From JAXGMV01 sp040772085 (GTDB lineage Bacteria > Chloroflexota > Anaerolineae > Anaerolineales > Anaerolineaceae), in the NCBI GenBank assembly GCA_040772085.1, contig JAXGYU010000001.1, forward strand, positions 620,001-684,000: DNA of 64,000 bases, given 5' to 3'. The translations under genes were made by a program, and so were the position numbers. The notes under the pieces are model-generated. The model had not been told where the DNA came from. It saw nothing but the letters and a program-made list of their open reading frames with translations, and ran no database searches. Position 1 is the stretch's first letter. Each line of letters begins with the position of its first letter. This document shows, one piece after another, positions 40,495 through 48,966 of this stretch.

Positions 40495-42324
40495 ATGGGA
40501 TTTCACAGCGGATTGAACGCGGAAGATTACGACAGGCAATATAACGACCGGGAGCTGGTCCGCCGGATCACGGGATATTTCCTGCCGCACTGGCGCAAAC
40601 TGATCGGCATTGCGCTGGCGATCATAACGATTTCCAGCCTGTCCGCGCTGCAGCCTGTCATCGTTTCACGCGGTATTGACGCCATCAATCAGGCTGGCGT
40701 AGACCTGTACCTGTACGGAATACCGGGCATCATCCTGGTCGCTGGTGTGCTGATCTGGCTGGCGAACTGGGCACGGCGCCGGCTGACCATCCGCACGGTC
40801 ACCGCCGCGGTGACCAAACTGGCGGGCGACGCCTTCGCCGCGTCCGCCTCCCACGATCTGTCCTTCTACGACGAGTACCCGACCGGCAAGATCGTCTCGC
40901 GCATCACCGGTGACACGCGCGATTTCGGTCAACTGATCGGAATCACCATGGACCTGGTCTCACAAATCCTTGAAACGGCGATCCTGACCGTGGTGCTGTT
41001 CCGCATTGACCGGACGCTGACGCTGGGGCTGCTGTTCATTGTGCCGGTGATTTTCCTGATCTCGATCACCTTCCGCAAGATAGCCCGCCGGGTTACCCGG
41101 CGCGGTATGCGGGCGATCGCTACCGTGAATGCCAACATCAAGGAAAGCATTTCAGGCATCGCGGTCGCTAAAAATTACCGGCAGGAAAAAAGCGTGTACG
41201 ATGAGTTCAACGAGGCAAATTCAACTTCGTACCGGATGAATTTCACCCGCGGCGTCACCATGACGCTGATTCATCCCATCCTGCACATTGTCGCGGCAAT
41301 CGGTACCGCGCTGCTGGTTTACTTCGGTGGTCTGAAAGTTCACCAGGGCGTTGTCACGGCTGGCGCGTGGTACCTGTTCGTCATGAGCATGGACAGATTT
41401 ATGTATCCTGTCATGCAGCTCGCCTCATACTGGACGACGGTTCAGAATGGCTTGTCCGCGGCTGAGCGTGTCTTCGCGCTGATTGACGCTGAGGCATCCG
41501 TCAAGCAGACCGGCGACGTCGAGCCTCCCAGATTGAGCGGTCGGATTGACTTCCGTCACCTGGATTTTGCCTACAAAACCGGCGAGCAGGTACTCGACGA
41601 TTTCAACCTCTCCATACGCGCGGGCGAGAACCTGGCGATCGTTGGTCACACGGGCGCGGGGAAATCTTCCGTTGCCAAACTGATCGCGCGCTTCTATGAA
41701 TATCAAGGCGGAGAATTGCTAATTGACGGGATGGATATCCGCTCATTCAACCTCAACGCTTATCGCCGGCAGCTCGGTATCGTCTCGCAGGTGCCGTTCC
41801 TGTTCTCGGGCACCGTGCTGGACAATATCTGCTACACCTGCGCCAGCGCGAATCGTGAGGAAGTCGAAGAAATCGGCGCGCAGATTGGCAGCGGTGAGTG
41901 GATGACCACGCTCGCCGACGGTCTCGACACTCAGGTTGGCGAGCGCGGTGCATTGCTCTCCATGGGGCAGCGGCAACTGGTCGCGCTGATGCGGGTTCTT
42001 GTCCACAAACCAGCCATTTTCATTCTGGATGAAGCGACGGCAAGCATTGATCCCTTCACCGAATGGCAGATCCAGCAGGCGCTGGCATTGATCCTGAAGG
42101 ATACAACCTCGATCCTGATCGCACACCGGCTGTCGACCATCAAATCCGCTGACCGCATCATCGTGCTGGATAAAGGCAGTATCCTCGAAGAGGGCACACA
42201 TGTCCGGCTGCTGGCGGCAGGCGGACAGTATGCGGAACTCTATAACACCTATTTCCGGCACCAGAGTCTGGAATATATTGAGCAGGTGCGGCACTTGAAG
42301 CACGAAGCACAACCAGCAGATTGA
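40495..42324 (+). CDS. ABC exporter half-transporter, catalytic-site subunit
   Basis: 609 residues, six membrane helices and an ATPase domain with Walker A GHTGAGKSSVAK, signature LSMGQRQLVALMRVL and Walker B IFILDEATASID with the catalytic Glu. The changed signature (LSMGQ) would face the partner's degenerate site, whereas its own Walker motifs complete the active site with the partner's LSGGQ. It begins 5 bases after the first subunit gene and is surely coexpressed. Confidence 0.92.
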   Translation: MGFHSGLNAEDYDRQYNDRELVRRITGYFLPHWRKLIGIALAIITISSLSALQPVIVSRGIDAINQAGVDLYLYGIPGIILVAGVLIWLANWARRRLTIRTVTAAVTKLAGDAFAASASHDLSFYDEYPTGKIVSRITGDTRDFGQLIGITMDLVSQILETAILTVVLFRIDRTLTLGLLFIVPVIFLISITFRKIARRVTRRGMRAIATVNANIKESISGIAVAKNYRQEKSVYDEFNEANSTSYRMNFTRGVTMTLIHPILHIVAAIGTALLVYFGGLKVHQGVVTAGAWYLFVMSMDRFMYPVMQLASYWTTVQNGLSAAERVFALIDAEASVKQTGDVEPPRLSGRIDFRHLDFAYKTGEQVLDDFNLSIRAGENLAIVGHTGAGKSSVAKLIARFYEYQGGELLIDGMDIRSFNLNAYRRQLGIVSQVPFLFSGTVLDNICYTCASANREEVEEIGAQIGSGEWMTTLADGLDTQVGERGALLSMGQRQLVALMRVLVHKPAIFILDEATASIDPFTEWQIQQALALILKDTTSILIAHRLSTIKSADRIIVLDKGSILEEGTHVRLLAAGGQYAELYNTYFRHQSLEYIEQVRHLKHEAQPAD

Positions 42325-42331
42325 GCTGATT

Positions 42332-42967
42332 TTGAGCGAAAAATTCGTCCCCCTCCATCCGGCAGAGACCGAGATCGTGATCGACAACTCGCGCTTTATT
42401 GCCGAAGCGGCGCCAGCAGGCAGCGTCGAAGAAGCCCGCGCATTCATCCAGAAGATCAAGAACAAATATCCTGATGCCAGTCATCACGTGCCGGCCTTTG
42501 TCATCGGTCACGGCAACAGCACCATCACGCATTGCCATGATGACGGCGAGCCCTCAGGCACCGCGGGCAGACCCGCGCTGACCGTCCTGTCAACCAGCGG
42601 GCTGGGCAATGTGGTCGTTGTCGTCACCCGTTATTTCGGCGGCATCAAGCTCGGGACCGGCGGACTGGTCAAAGCCTACACCAACGCGGTGATCGAGGTG
42701 CTGAAGGTACTGCCGCGCGGCAAGCTGGTCAGCACCCGGACGCTGATGGCAGTCTTGCCTTACGCGAGCTACGAACGCGCCAAATTGCTGGCAGGGCGTT
42801 TCAACGCGACCATCAAGGATCAGGAATTTGATCTCGATGTCAGTCTGACCATCAGCCTGCTCGAAACTGATGCGGATGATTTTGTCGCGCAATTGATCGA
42901 CCTGACCAACGGCCAGGTCGTGATTGATACAATTGCGGCGAATGTCGAATCGGTCGTAAGTCTATAA
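42332..42967 (+). CDS. IMPACT/YigZ family protein
   Basis: About 211 residues starting at a TTG. The UPF0029 N-terminal domain shows NSRFIAEAAPAGSVEEARAF, HHVPAFVIG, DDGEPSGTAGRPAL, and NVVVVVTRYFGGIKLGTGGL, the classical signature; a small C-terminal alpha/beta domain follows. Eukaryotic IMPACT regulates GCN2, and bacterial YigZ has no agreed function. Only 7 bases separate it from the ABC gene, so it may be cotranscribed by proximity. No strong ribosome-binding site is seen. Confidence 0.9.
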   Translation: MSEKFVPLHPAETEIVIDNSRFIAEAAPAGSVEEARAFIQKIKNKYPDASHHVPAFVIGHGNSTITHCHDDGEPSGTAGRPALTVLSTSGLGNVVVVVTRYFGGIKLGTGGLVKAYTNAVIEVLKVLPRGKLVSTRTLMAVLPYASYERAKLLAGRFNATIKDQEFDLDVSLTISLLETDADDFVAQLIDLTNGQVVIDTIAANVESVVSL

Positions 42968-42968
42968 A

Positions 42969-43661
42969 TTACGCCAGCGCTTCGTCCACAGCACCCAGCG
43001 CGTGCAGCAGTGTGGTGTCAAAAAGCGGAAGCTCACAATCGGGTTGTTTGACCAACAGACCAATCTCCGTACAGCCCAGGATCACGCACTGCGCGCCAGC
43101 CTGGCGCAGCCTGTCAATGATTGCCAGGAACGCGTCACGGGAATCGTCGCGGATGGAGCCGACGACCAGTTCGTCGTAGATGACGCGGTGGATCACGGCT
43201 CGGTCAGCGGGTTCAGGAACGATGACATCCAGGTCAAATTTCTCTATCAGCCTGCGTTTGTAGAAATCCTCTTCCATCGTGAAACGCGTGCCGAGCAGCG
43301 CGACCTTGCGGAACCCGCGCGCGAAGATCGCGGCGCCCGTCGGGTCCGCGATATGCAGGAGCGGGATGCTGATCTGTGCCTGGACATCCGGCGCCAGCTT
43401 GTGCATGGTGTTGGTGCAGATGACGAGGAAGTCCGCGCCGGCAGCCTCAATCGCTTTTGCCGCGCTGATCATGGCATCTGACGCAGCCAGCCAGTCGCCG
43501 CGGTGCTGCATGGCTTCGATCTCGGCGAAATCGACGGAAACCATGACAGATTTCGCGGAATGCACGCCGCCGAGCCGGTCGTTGACGACCTGATTGATGA
43601 TGCGATAGTATTCGATCGATGATTCCCAGCTCATGCCGCCGAGCAGACCAATAGTTTTCAT
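42969..43661 (-). CDS. Aspartate/glutamate racemase family protein
   Basis: About 230 residues starting MKTIGLLGGMSWESS, the typical beginning. The two catalytic cysteines lie in ICTNTMHK and LGCTEIGLL. The enzyme should racemise an acidic amino acid (YgeA/RacX-like), though some members prefer other substrates. GGAGG lies upstream of ATG 43661; a longer open frame to 43718 lacks support. It converges with the YigZ-like gene with one base between. Confidence 0.9.
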   Translation of the reverse strand: MKTIGLLGGMSWESSIEYYRIINQVVNDRLGGVHSAKSVMVSVDFAEIEAMQHRGDWLAASDAMISAAKAIEAAGADFLVICTNTMHKLAPDVQAQISIPLLHIADPTGAAIFARGFRKVALLGTRFTMEEDFYKRRLIEKFDLDVIVPEPADRAVIHRVIYDELVVGSIRDDSRDAFLAIIDRLRQAGAQCVILGCTEIGLLVKQPDCELPLFDTTLLHALGAVDEALA

Positions 43662-43766
43662 GCGCCTTCCTCCGGGTTCGGGTGAAGTTATTATAACGAT
43701 GGTGTGTTTGCCACGCACGGGTTTAAGGTAAAATCAAAAAGGTCAAATAACTCACAGGAGCTGCTC

Positions 43767-44288
43767 ATGTTCAAGTCTTTCGCGTCCGCACCGGAATTCG
43801 CACTCGATAAAAAGAAAAACTATTCCGCTGTTTTCAAGACGGAAGTCGGCAATTTTACGATTAAACTCTTCGCTGATGAAGTGCCGAATACTGTCAACAA
43901 CTTTGTCTTTTTAGCCCGCGAGGGTTTCTATAACAACACCACCTTCCACCGCGTGATCAACGGTTTCATGGCACAGGGCGGCGATCCGACCGGTACTGGC
44001 AGGGGCGGCCCGGGCTACAGCTTCGAGGATGAATTCCATCCCAGACTGCGCCACAACAAGGCTGGCATCCTTTCGATGGCGAACGCCGGACCGAACACCA
44101 ACGGCAGCCAGTTCTTTATCACTCACGGTCCCACGCCGCATCTGAATGACCGGCACGCTGTCTTCGGCGAAGTGGTTGAAGGCATGGACGTTGTGCTGAA
44201 GATCAGGGAGCGCGACCCGATGATGGACCGCCAGCCCGGAACCCGCATCGACAGCGTCGAGATCGTCGAAACCGACAAGCCAGCATAG
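43767..44288 (+). CDS. Cyclophilin-type peptidyl-prolyl isomerase
   Basis: About 173 residues without a signal, so cytoplasmic. Cyclophilin motifs are TEVGNFTIKLFADEVPNTVNNF, TTFHRVINGFMAQGGDPTGTG with the catalytic Arg in FHR, GILSMANAGPNTNGSQFFIT and LNDRHAVFGEVVEGMDVV. AGGAG precedes ATG 43767. It assists folding of proline-containing proteins. Confidence 0.95.
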   Translation: MFKSFASAPEFALDKKKNYSAVFKTEVGNFTIKLFADEVPNTVNNFVFLAREGFYNNTTFHRVINGFMAQGGDPTGTGRGGPGYSFEDEFHPRLRHNKAGILSMANAGPNTNGSQFFITHGPTPHLNDRHAVFGEVVEGMDVVLKIRERDPMMDRQPGTRIDSVEIVETDKPA

Positions 44289-44310
44289 TCTGCAATTGTT
44301 TGTGTTAAAC

Positions 44311-44339
44311 GCAACCCACCCGCTTCGCGGGTGGGTTGC
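44311..44339. terminator. Hairpin between convergent cyclophilin and NYN genes
   Basis: A perfect 13-bp stem beginning GCAACCCACC with a TTC loop. T runs are poor on both sides, so it may act weakly or in both directions. Confidence 0.55.
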
Positions 44340-44354
44340 TGTATCTATGAAAGG

Positions 44355-45113
44355 TTATTCCTCGTGGAGTTTGACCGAGATAATGCTCGTGCCGTCCTTG
44401 CGCTTGACATCCTTCAGCTCAAATAGTTCGGGGTACTCGCGGATCAGCGACGACAACTGGGTATGCCCGTACGTCCGGGCGTCAAAACTGGGGTCAAGCT
44501 GGCGCACATAATTGCCAATCGCCCCCAGGAACGCCCAGCCGTTTTCCTGGACTGCCATATCAAAAGCGTCACGCAGCAGCGGTATAGGGCTGTTTTTTTC
44601 ATTCTCAGCCTTGGTTTTGGACTTCTTCGCGGTCGAGCGGGTCTTTCGCGGCGGCGGGATCAGGTTGTCGGTGAAGACGAAGACTTCGCAGGCGTTGACG
44701 AACGCGCGCGGTGTGGTCTTCTTGCCGATACCCATGATGAAGATGCCCATCTCGCGGATGCGGGTCGCCAGCCGGGTGTAGTCACTGTCGCTGGAGACCA
44801 GGCAGAAACCGGTGATGCCGCCCTGATAGAGAATGTCCATGGCGTCAATGATCATGGCGCTGTCAGTGGCGTTTTTGCCGATGGTGTATCTGAACTGCTG
44901 GATAGGCTGGATGGCATAGGTCTGGAGCGTGTCCTTCCAGCCGCTCATGTTGCTGGTGGTCCAGTCGCCATAGATGCGGCGGATGGTGACCATGCCGTAT
45001 TTGCCGGCTTCAGCCAGCATGTGGTTGATCAGGGTAGGCTGCGCGTTGTCACCGTCGATCAGCATGGCGATGCGCGCGTTTTGGGTGTGATAGGTTGTAT
45101 CTTCAGAATCCAT
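44355..45113 (-). CDS. NYN-domain protein with C-terminal OST-HTH/LOTUS domain
   Basis: 252 residues. The N-terminal NYN (PIN-like) nuclease fold has MLIDGDNAQPTLI, KNATDSAMIIDAMDIL and FCLVSSDSDYTRLATRIREMG, which together supply the acidic metal site. A Lys/Arg-rich linker precedes a LOTUS winged helix (PLLRDAFDMAVQENGWAFLG, then YVRQLDPSFDARTYG). Bacterial NYN-LOTUS proteins are predicted RNases that may use the LOTUS domain to recognise structured RNA. AGGAAAG precedes the ATG. Confidence 0.88.
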   Translation of the reverse strand: MDSEDTTYHTQNARIAMLIDGDNAQPTLINHMLAEAGKYGMVTIRRIYGDWTTSNMSGWKDTLQTYAIQPIQQFRYTIGKNATDSAMIIDAMDILYQGGITGFCLVSSDSDYTRLATRIREMGIFIMGIGKKTTPRAFVNACEVFVFTDNLIPPPRKTRSTAKKSKTKAENEKNSPIPLLRDAFDMAVQENGWAFLGAIGNYVRQLDPSFDARTYGHTQLSSLIREYPELFELKDVKRKDGTSIISVKLHEE

Positions 45114-45184
45114 AAATCTTTCCTGTAATAGTATGGTTTGAGTTTACCACTAATGAGGTTTGCAGCCCCAGCCTGAATACCATC

Positions 45185-45218
45185 AAAAAAGGAGGCGAAC
45201 CGTGCGGTTCGCCTCCTG
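45185..45218 (-). terminator. Terminator after the class V aminotransferase gene
   Basis: On the minus strand GGAGGCGAACC and GGTTCGCCTCC form the stem, followed by six T. Confidence 0.9.
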
Positions 45219-45243
45219 AAAACACCAGAACGGATGTCGAAAT

Positions 45244-46410
45244 CTATTTCAAATATTCTTTCATCGCCGCGGCTACACCAGCACCCGCTGTGAATTTGTA
45301 GCCCGTTTTCGCAAGCGCGACTTCCAGAGCCGCGATGGTCTTCAGCAGATCACCGATGTCGACCGAGCCCATATGGCCGATGCGGAAATATTTGTCCTTC
45401 AGTTCGGGCAGCAGGCCGCCGGCGACGATCACGCCCTCGTCTTTCATCACCTTCATCAGGTCACCGCCCGCAACGCCGGCAGGGTAATAGGGTGCGGTCA
45501 TGGTGCTGGCAGCGAACTCGTCCTTGAGGGGCAGTTGTTTGAGTTTGAGCGCCTTGATGGCGGCTTTGCAGCAGGCGCTGATCTTCTGATGCCGGCCAAA
45601 GCGGGCATCCAGACCCTCATCCAGAATCTGTCCCAGGCTGACGTTCAGCGCAGCGACCAGATTGACCGCCGGGGTGCCGAAGTAGGCGCCCTTGCGGGCT
45701 TCATAAGCCTGCATGATCGGCAGCCAGTTCGCCCAGTCGGCGTAGTAATTGGGGACCGGAGTCTTGCGATTGCTGAATTTGTCCATGGCTTTGGGGCCGG
45801 CAACCAGCAGCGCCAGACCAGGCGGTACCGCGACGGCTTTTTGCGAAGCAGTCAGGACAAGGTCGAGTCCATCGCGGTCCATATTGACTTCCTCACCCGC
45901 GACAGAGCAGACGCCATCCACGACGAAGAGGGCTTTGTACTTCTTGATCATCGCGCCCAGACCTTTGACATCGTTCACAACGCCGGTTGAGGTGTCAACA
46001 TGCGTGGCGGTGACGATATCCGGTTTGAACGCTTTGAGTTTGGCTTCGACCTCCTCCGGGGTGGGGCGGCTGCCGGGTTTGGTACGCAGATGTTCGACGA
46101 CGGCGCCATAGCGTTCGAGGAGCTTGCCGAAGCGGTCACCAAAGTAGCCGGTGTTGATCACCAGCACTTTATCGCCCGGTTCGACCAGGTTCGCGCCTGC
46201 CAGATCCATGGCTAACGTGCCCGAGCCTGCAATGATGAACGGCTGTCCCTTTTTACTCTGCCAGACAGCGCGCATGCGTTCTATTGCCTGACCAAACTCG
46301 TTGATGAAATCCGGAGCCACATGGCTTCGGGTAGGAGCACCCATCGCATTCAGAACGTCTTTATCAAACGCGATCGGTCCGGGAATCATAAGCAGGTTAC
46401 TTCGTTTCAT
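45244..46410 (-). CDS. Class V aminotransferase, alanine-glyoxylate/serine-pyruvate type
   Basis: About 388 residues. The start MKRSNLLMIPGPIAFDKDVL is typical; the PLP Lys lies in LTASQKAVAVPPGLALL and the cofactor Asp in FVVDGVCSVAGEE. The family moves amino groups between small acids such as alanine, serine, glyoxylate or ureidoglycine. GAGGAG lies 9 nt before ATG 46410; an ATG at 46419 touches that site, and a longer frame to 46545 has no support. An extended -10 lies about 55 bases upstream and a strong terminator follows, so it is a one-gene unit. Confidence 0.9.
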   Translation of the reverse strand: MKRSNLLMIPGPIAFDKDVLNAMGAPTRSHVAPDFINEFGQAIERMRAVWQSKKGQPFIIAGSGTLAMDLAGANLVEPGDKVLVINTGYFGDRFGKLLERYGAVVEHLRTKPGSRPTPEEVEAKLKAFKPDIVTATHVDTSTGVVNDVKGLGAMIKKYKALFVVDGVCSVAGEEVNMDRDGLDLVLTASQKAVAVPPGLALLVAGPKAMDKFSNRKTPVPNYYADWANWLPIMQAYEARKGAYFGTPAVNLVAALNVSLGQILDEGLDARFGRHQKISACCKAAIKALKLKQLPLKDEFAASTMTAPYYPAGVAGGDLMKVMKDEGVIVAGGLLPELKDKYFRIGHMGSVDIGDLLKTIAALEVALAKTGYKFTAGAGVAAAMKEYLK

Positions 46411-46464
46411 TGCGGTCATCTCCTCATGAATATGGCAGTTTTCTTGAACTTTTGTGGTGAATTT

Positions 46465-46473
46465 ATTATAGCA
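46465..46473 (-). promoter_or_regulatory. Extended -10 for the class V aminotransferase gene
   Basis: TGCTATAAT on the minus strand, the same 9-mer as upstream of ligA, here with a leader of about 50 nt. Confidence 0.6.
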
Positions 46474-46575
46474 CCGGCGATTATTTATACCTGTATTCAC
46501 ATATGCATCGTCTTTCATACAGGTAAAATGTAACTTGGTATTCATAATAGTGTTAATAATGGTGTTGATTAAAGT

Positions 46576-47121
46576 ATGCCTGAGCCGATTGAAGAGTCTG
46601 TGATCCTGCGTGCCATCAAAGGCGAACGTGACGCGTTCAGCGAGATCTATTCAGCGTATGTGACACGGATTTATAACTACATCTATTACCGGACGGGCAA
46701 CGAGCACGATGCGGAGGATCTGACAGCCAGGGTGTTTAATCGCGCCATGTCGGGCATCACTTCCTATCAGCACCGCGGGCTGCCATTCTCTGCCTGGTTA
46801 TACAGGATCGCGCATAACCTGGTCGCGAACTGGCATCGTGATAACAGCCGGCGCAAGGAGATTCCGCTGGAGGATCACCTCGAGAAACCATCTGATGGAC
46901 AGCATCTGGAACAGGACCTGATTCGTGATCAGGAAAGCGATAAATTATTGGCAGCGATGCAAAAGCTGACACCTGAACGGCAGCAATTGATCATTCTGAA
47001 GTATGTTGAGCACTTATCGAACGCTGAAATCGCAAAGATCATGCGCCGCAGCGAAGGCGCCATCAAATCACTCTATCACCGCACCCTGCAAGCGCTCAGG
47101 GACGAACTGGAGAAATTATGA
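46576..47121 (+). CDS. ECF-type RNA polymerase sigma factor
   Basis: 181 residues with region 2 (DAFSEIYSAYVTRIYNYIYYRT, then HDAEDLTARVF and LPFSAWLYRIAHNLVANWHRD) and region 4 (LTPERQQLIILKYVEHLSNA, then EIAKIMRRSEGAIKSLYHR). Region 3 is missing, as in ECF factors. Its stop overlaps the DegV gene as ATGA. No recognisable anti-sigma domain is next to it; the third gene of the operon is a small membrane protein that could play that part, which is only a guess. Confidence 0.92.
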   Translation: MPEPIEESVILRAIKGERDAFSEIYSAYVTRIYNYIYYRTGNEHDAEDLTARVFNRAMSGITSYQHRGLPFSAWLYRIAHNLVANWHRDNSRRKEIPLEDHLEKPSDGQHLEQDLIRDQESDKLLAAMQKLTPERQQLIILKYVEHLSNAEIAKIMRRSEGAIKSLYHRTLQALRDELEKL

Positions 47122-47960
47122 TCAGGATTGTGACTGACGGCGGTGCCGATGTTCCGCATGACTGGTACGAGAAATATCAGATCAACGCGATTCCGCTGTA
47201 TGTGCGATTTGGTGATACCTCCTACCTGGATGGCGTAGACATTTCTCGCCAGCAATTTTATGATTTGATCGACAGCACCAAGGTCGTGCCGAAGACGTCC
47301 TTACCGGGCCCAACCCAGGTGATCAATTATTACCGGTCGGTCGCTCAGCCGGGCGACACTATCATTTCGCTTCATCTCTCGAGCAAGGTCTCAGGCACGT
47401 ATTCTGTCGTTAAAACTGCCGCTGACGAGATCAAGAATGAATTTGACATCCATGTGGTTGATTCGCTCTGTGGTTCCGCGGCGTTGGGCTTCATGTGCCG
47501 GGATGCCAGCGTAATGGCAGAGCAGGGGCAGTCCGTCGAGGCAATTCTGAAGCATCTGCTGGCAGTCCGTGACAAGCTGACTATTCACCTGACACTCGAC
47601 AGTCTCGAATACGCACATCTGAATGGCAGAATCTCCGCGCTCAAAGCCTTGGTCGGTTCACTGCTAAAGGTGAAACCAATTATCGGATTGGATAACGGCG
47701 CGCTGGATATCGTCAGTAAAGTCCGCACGCGGTTCAAGTCGGTAGAGCGGATGATCGAAATTGCCAGCGCCAAGGTGAAGGGCAAGGCTGTGCGTGTCGC
47801 GCTGGTGCACGCCAATGACATCGCAATGGTAGAGAGTATGAAAGAGAAGGTTATGCAGGCATTCGATTGCCGCGAACTGATCATTACCGATCTGACCGTC
47901 CCGATCGCTGCGAATTTGGGACCAGGGACGATCGGTCTGGTAACCTATCCGGCGGTATAG
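47118..47960 (+). CDS. DegV family fatty-acid-binding protein
   Basis: 280 residues. The N-terminus IRIVTDGGADVPHDWYEKYQI, then PLYVRFGDTSYLDG, KTSLPGP and ISLHLSSKVSGTYSV, matches DegV proteins, which bind a fatty acid and in some bacteria present it to fatty-acid kinase FakA. The typical DSxxD start reads DGGAD. No FakA gene is visible here. Translationally coupled to the sigma factor gene. Confidence 0.92.
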   Translation: MIRIVTDGGADVPHDWYEKYQINAIPLYVRFGDTSYLDGVDISRQQFYDLIDSTKVVPKTSLPGPTQVINYYRSVAQPGDTIISLHLSSKVSGTYSVVKTAADEIKNEFDIHVVDSLCGSAALGFMCRDASVMAEQGQSVEAILKHLLAVRDKLTIHLTLDSLEYAHLNGRISALKALVGSLLKVKPIIGLDNGALDIVSKVRTRFKSVERMIEIASAKVKGKAVRVALVHANDIAMVESMKEKVMQAFDCRELIITDLTVPIAANLGPGTIGLVTYPAV

Positions 47961-47968
47961 GAGGGGTG

Positions 47969-48199
47969 ATGCGCAGCATAGATACACTGGAAGAGCTTGA
48001 ACTTGAGAACCAGCTCGAGCGCTATCTCGAAAAAAGGCAGCCCAGAGCGGAGTTTGTCGTTACCCTGGGACGCAAGCTTTCTGAAAAGCCTGAATTGGTG
48101 GTGATACAAAAAACCCGCTACCGGAAGGCTGTGCTGGTGGTTCTGCTAGGCCTGGTAACGGGTGTAATGTTAGCCTGGATTTTCCGAAAAAGAGTCTGA
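47969..48199 (+). CDS. Small single-TM protein in the sigma-DegV operon
   Basis: 76 residues: an acidic N-terminal helix (TLEELELENQLERYLEKRQP), a basic middle and a C-terminal membrane helix (AVLVVLLGLVTGVMLAWIF) ending in FRKRV. The pattern suggests a tail-anchored cytoplasmic domain. TAGGAGGGGTG precedes ATG 47969, 8 bases after the DegV gene, so it belongs to the same transcript. No family is recognised. Membrane sensor, anti-sigma-like partner and structural protein are all open. Confidence 0.75.
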   Translation: MRSIDTLEELELENQLERYLEKRQPRAEFVVTLGRKLSEKPELVVIQKTRYRKAVLVVLLGLVTGVMLAWIFRKRV

Positions 48200-48200
48200 C

Positions 48201-48452
48201 CTACTCGCTGCTCAGTTTCATCCCCAGCTCAGTCACAGAAGGCTCAACCAACATTGTCCCATCCGCGAATATGATGGTGGGCACACTGCGAAAACCTTTG
48301 TTCACAGTTTTTACAAAATTGGCTGCTTCCTCATCTTTGTCGATGTCGATCCACTCGTATGAAATCTGGTTTTTGTCCAGATAATCGCGAGCGCGTTTGG
48401 TATCAATGCACCATGTTGTTCCGTAGACTTTGATGGGTTTCGTTTTATCCAT
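48201..48452 (-). CDS. Glutaredoxin-like protein with single-Cys active site
   Basis: 83 residues with the thioredoxin/glutaredoxin fold: KVYGTTWCIDTKRARDYL, the cis-Pro in SVPTIIFADG and a closing VEPSVTELG. Relatives of this small group usually read CxxC; here only Cys 15 is present and the second position is Thr 18. It should act by a monothiol route, such as removing glutathione-like thiols. Its gene converges with the small membrane protein gene, one base apart, and AAGGAAAG precedes the ATG. Confidence 0.88.
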   Translation of the reverse strand: MDKTKPIKVYGTTWCIDTKRARDYLDKNQISYEWIDIDKDEEAANFVKTVNKGFRSVPTIIFADGTMLVEPSVTELGMKLSSE

Positions 48453-48515
48453 AGCTTTCCTTTCCCGAGCGTAGAGTTAGCTTGATAGCAACTGGTCGGA
48501 CAATGGGTGTGAGGT

Positions 48516-48857
48516 TTATGCCCAACCTTGTTGTTTCACAAAATTGGTGATGACTGGGATGTTGATGTATTCACCCTGGTAGGCTTTGTAAGCCCAATAC
48601 AGGAAGAGAATCCATGCAAACGCGCCAATACCGCAGGTAATCGTGGCCAGGATGGGCACCAAAATAACACCAACGATACCAGCGATCAACGCCTGGGCAT
48701 TGTGCGCCTTGATGAAGGGACGGCCTTTTTTATCTTCAAGCAGCATGAGAATGATGGGAACAATTGGGGTGAAAACGTAGGCTAATGCAGCCCAAAGCTT
48801 ATCATCACTGGTAATGCCGTTATCCCCTATGGGTGTCTGGAAATTCTGATCGGTCAT
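48516..48857 (-). CDS. DUF4870-type small membrane protein
   Basis: 113 residues with three membrane segments: WAALAYVFTPIVPIILMLL, QALIAGIVGVILVPILATI and GAFAWILFLYWAYKAYQG. The FIKAHNAQAL motif between the first and second helices is typical of DUF4870/Tic20-like proteins, whose function is unknown. AGGAGG lies before the ATG. Confidence 0.85.
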   Translation of the reverse strand: MTDQNFQTPIGDNGITSDDKLWAALAYVFTPIVPIILMLLEDKKGRPFIKAHNAQALIAGIVGVILVPILATITCGIGAFAWILFLYWAYKAYQGEYINIPVITNFVKQQGWA

Positions 48858-48950
48858 TCATAACCTCCTGATCTACTAAAAAGAATAGTCCACTATTGAA
48901 TTATATAGCAATGACTGGAGCAGGGTCAACAATCAGTTTGACTGACCCTA

Positions 48951-48959
48951 TGTTAAAAT
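48951..48959 (+). promoter_or_regulatory. Extended -10 for fmt, leaderless type
   Basis: TGTTAAAAT ends 7 nt before ATG 48967. Confidence 0.5.
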
Positions 48960-48966
48960 CAACGGG

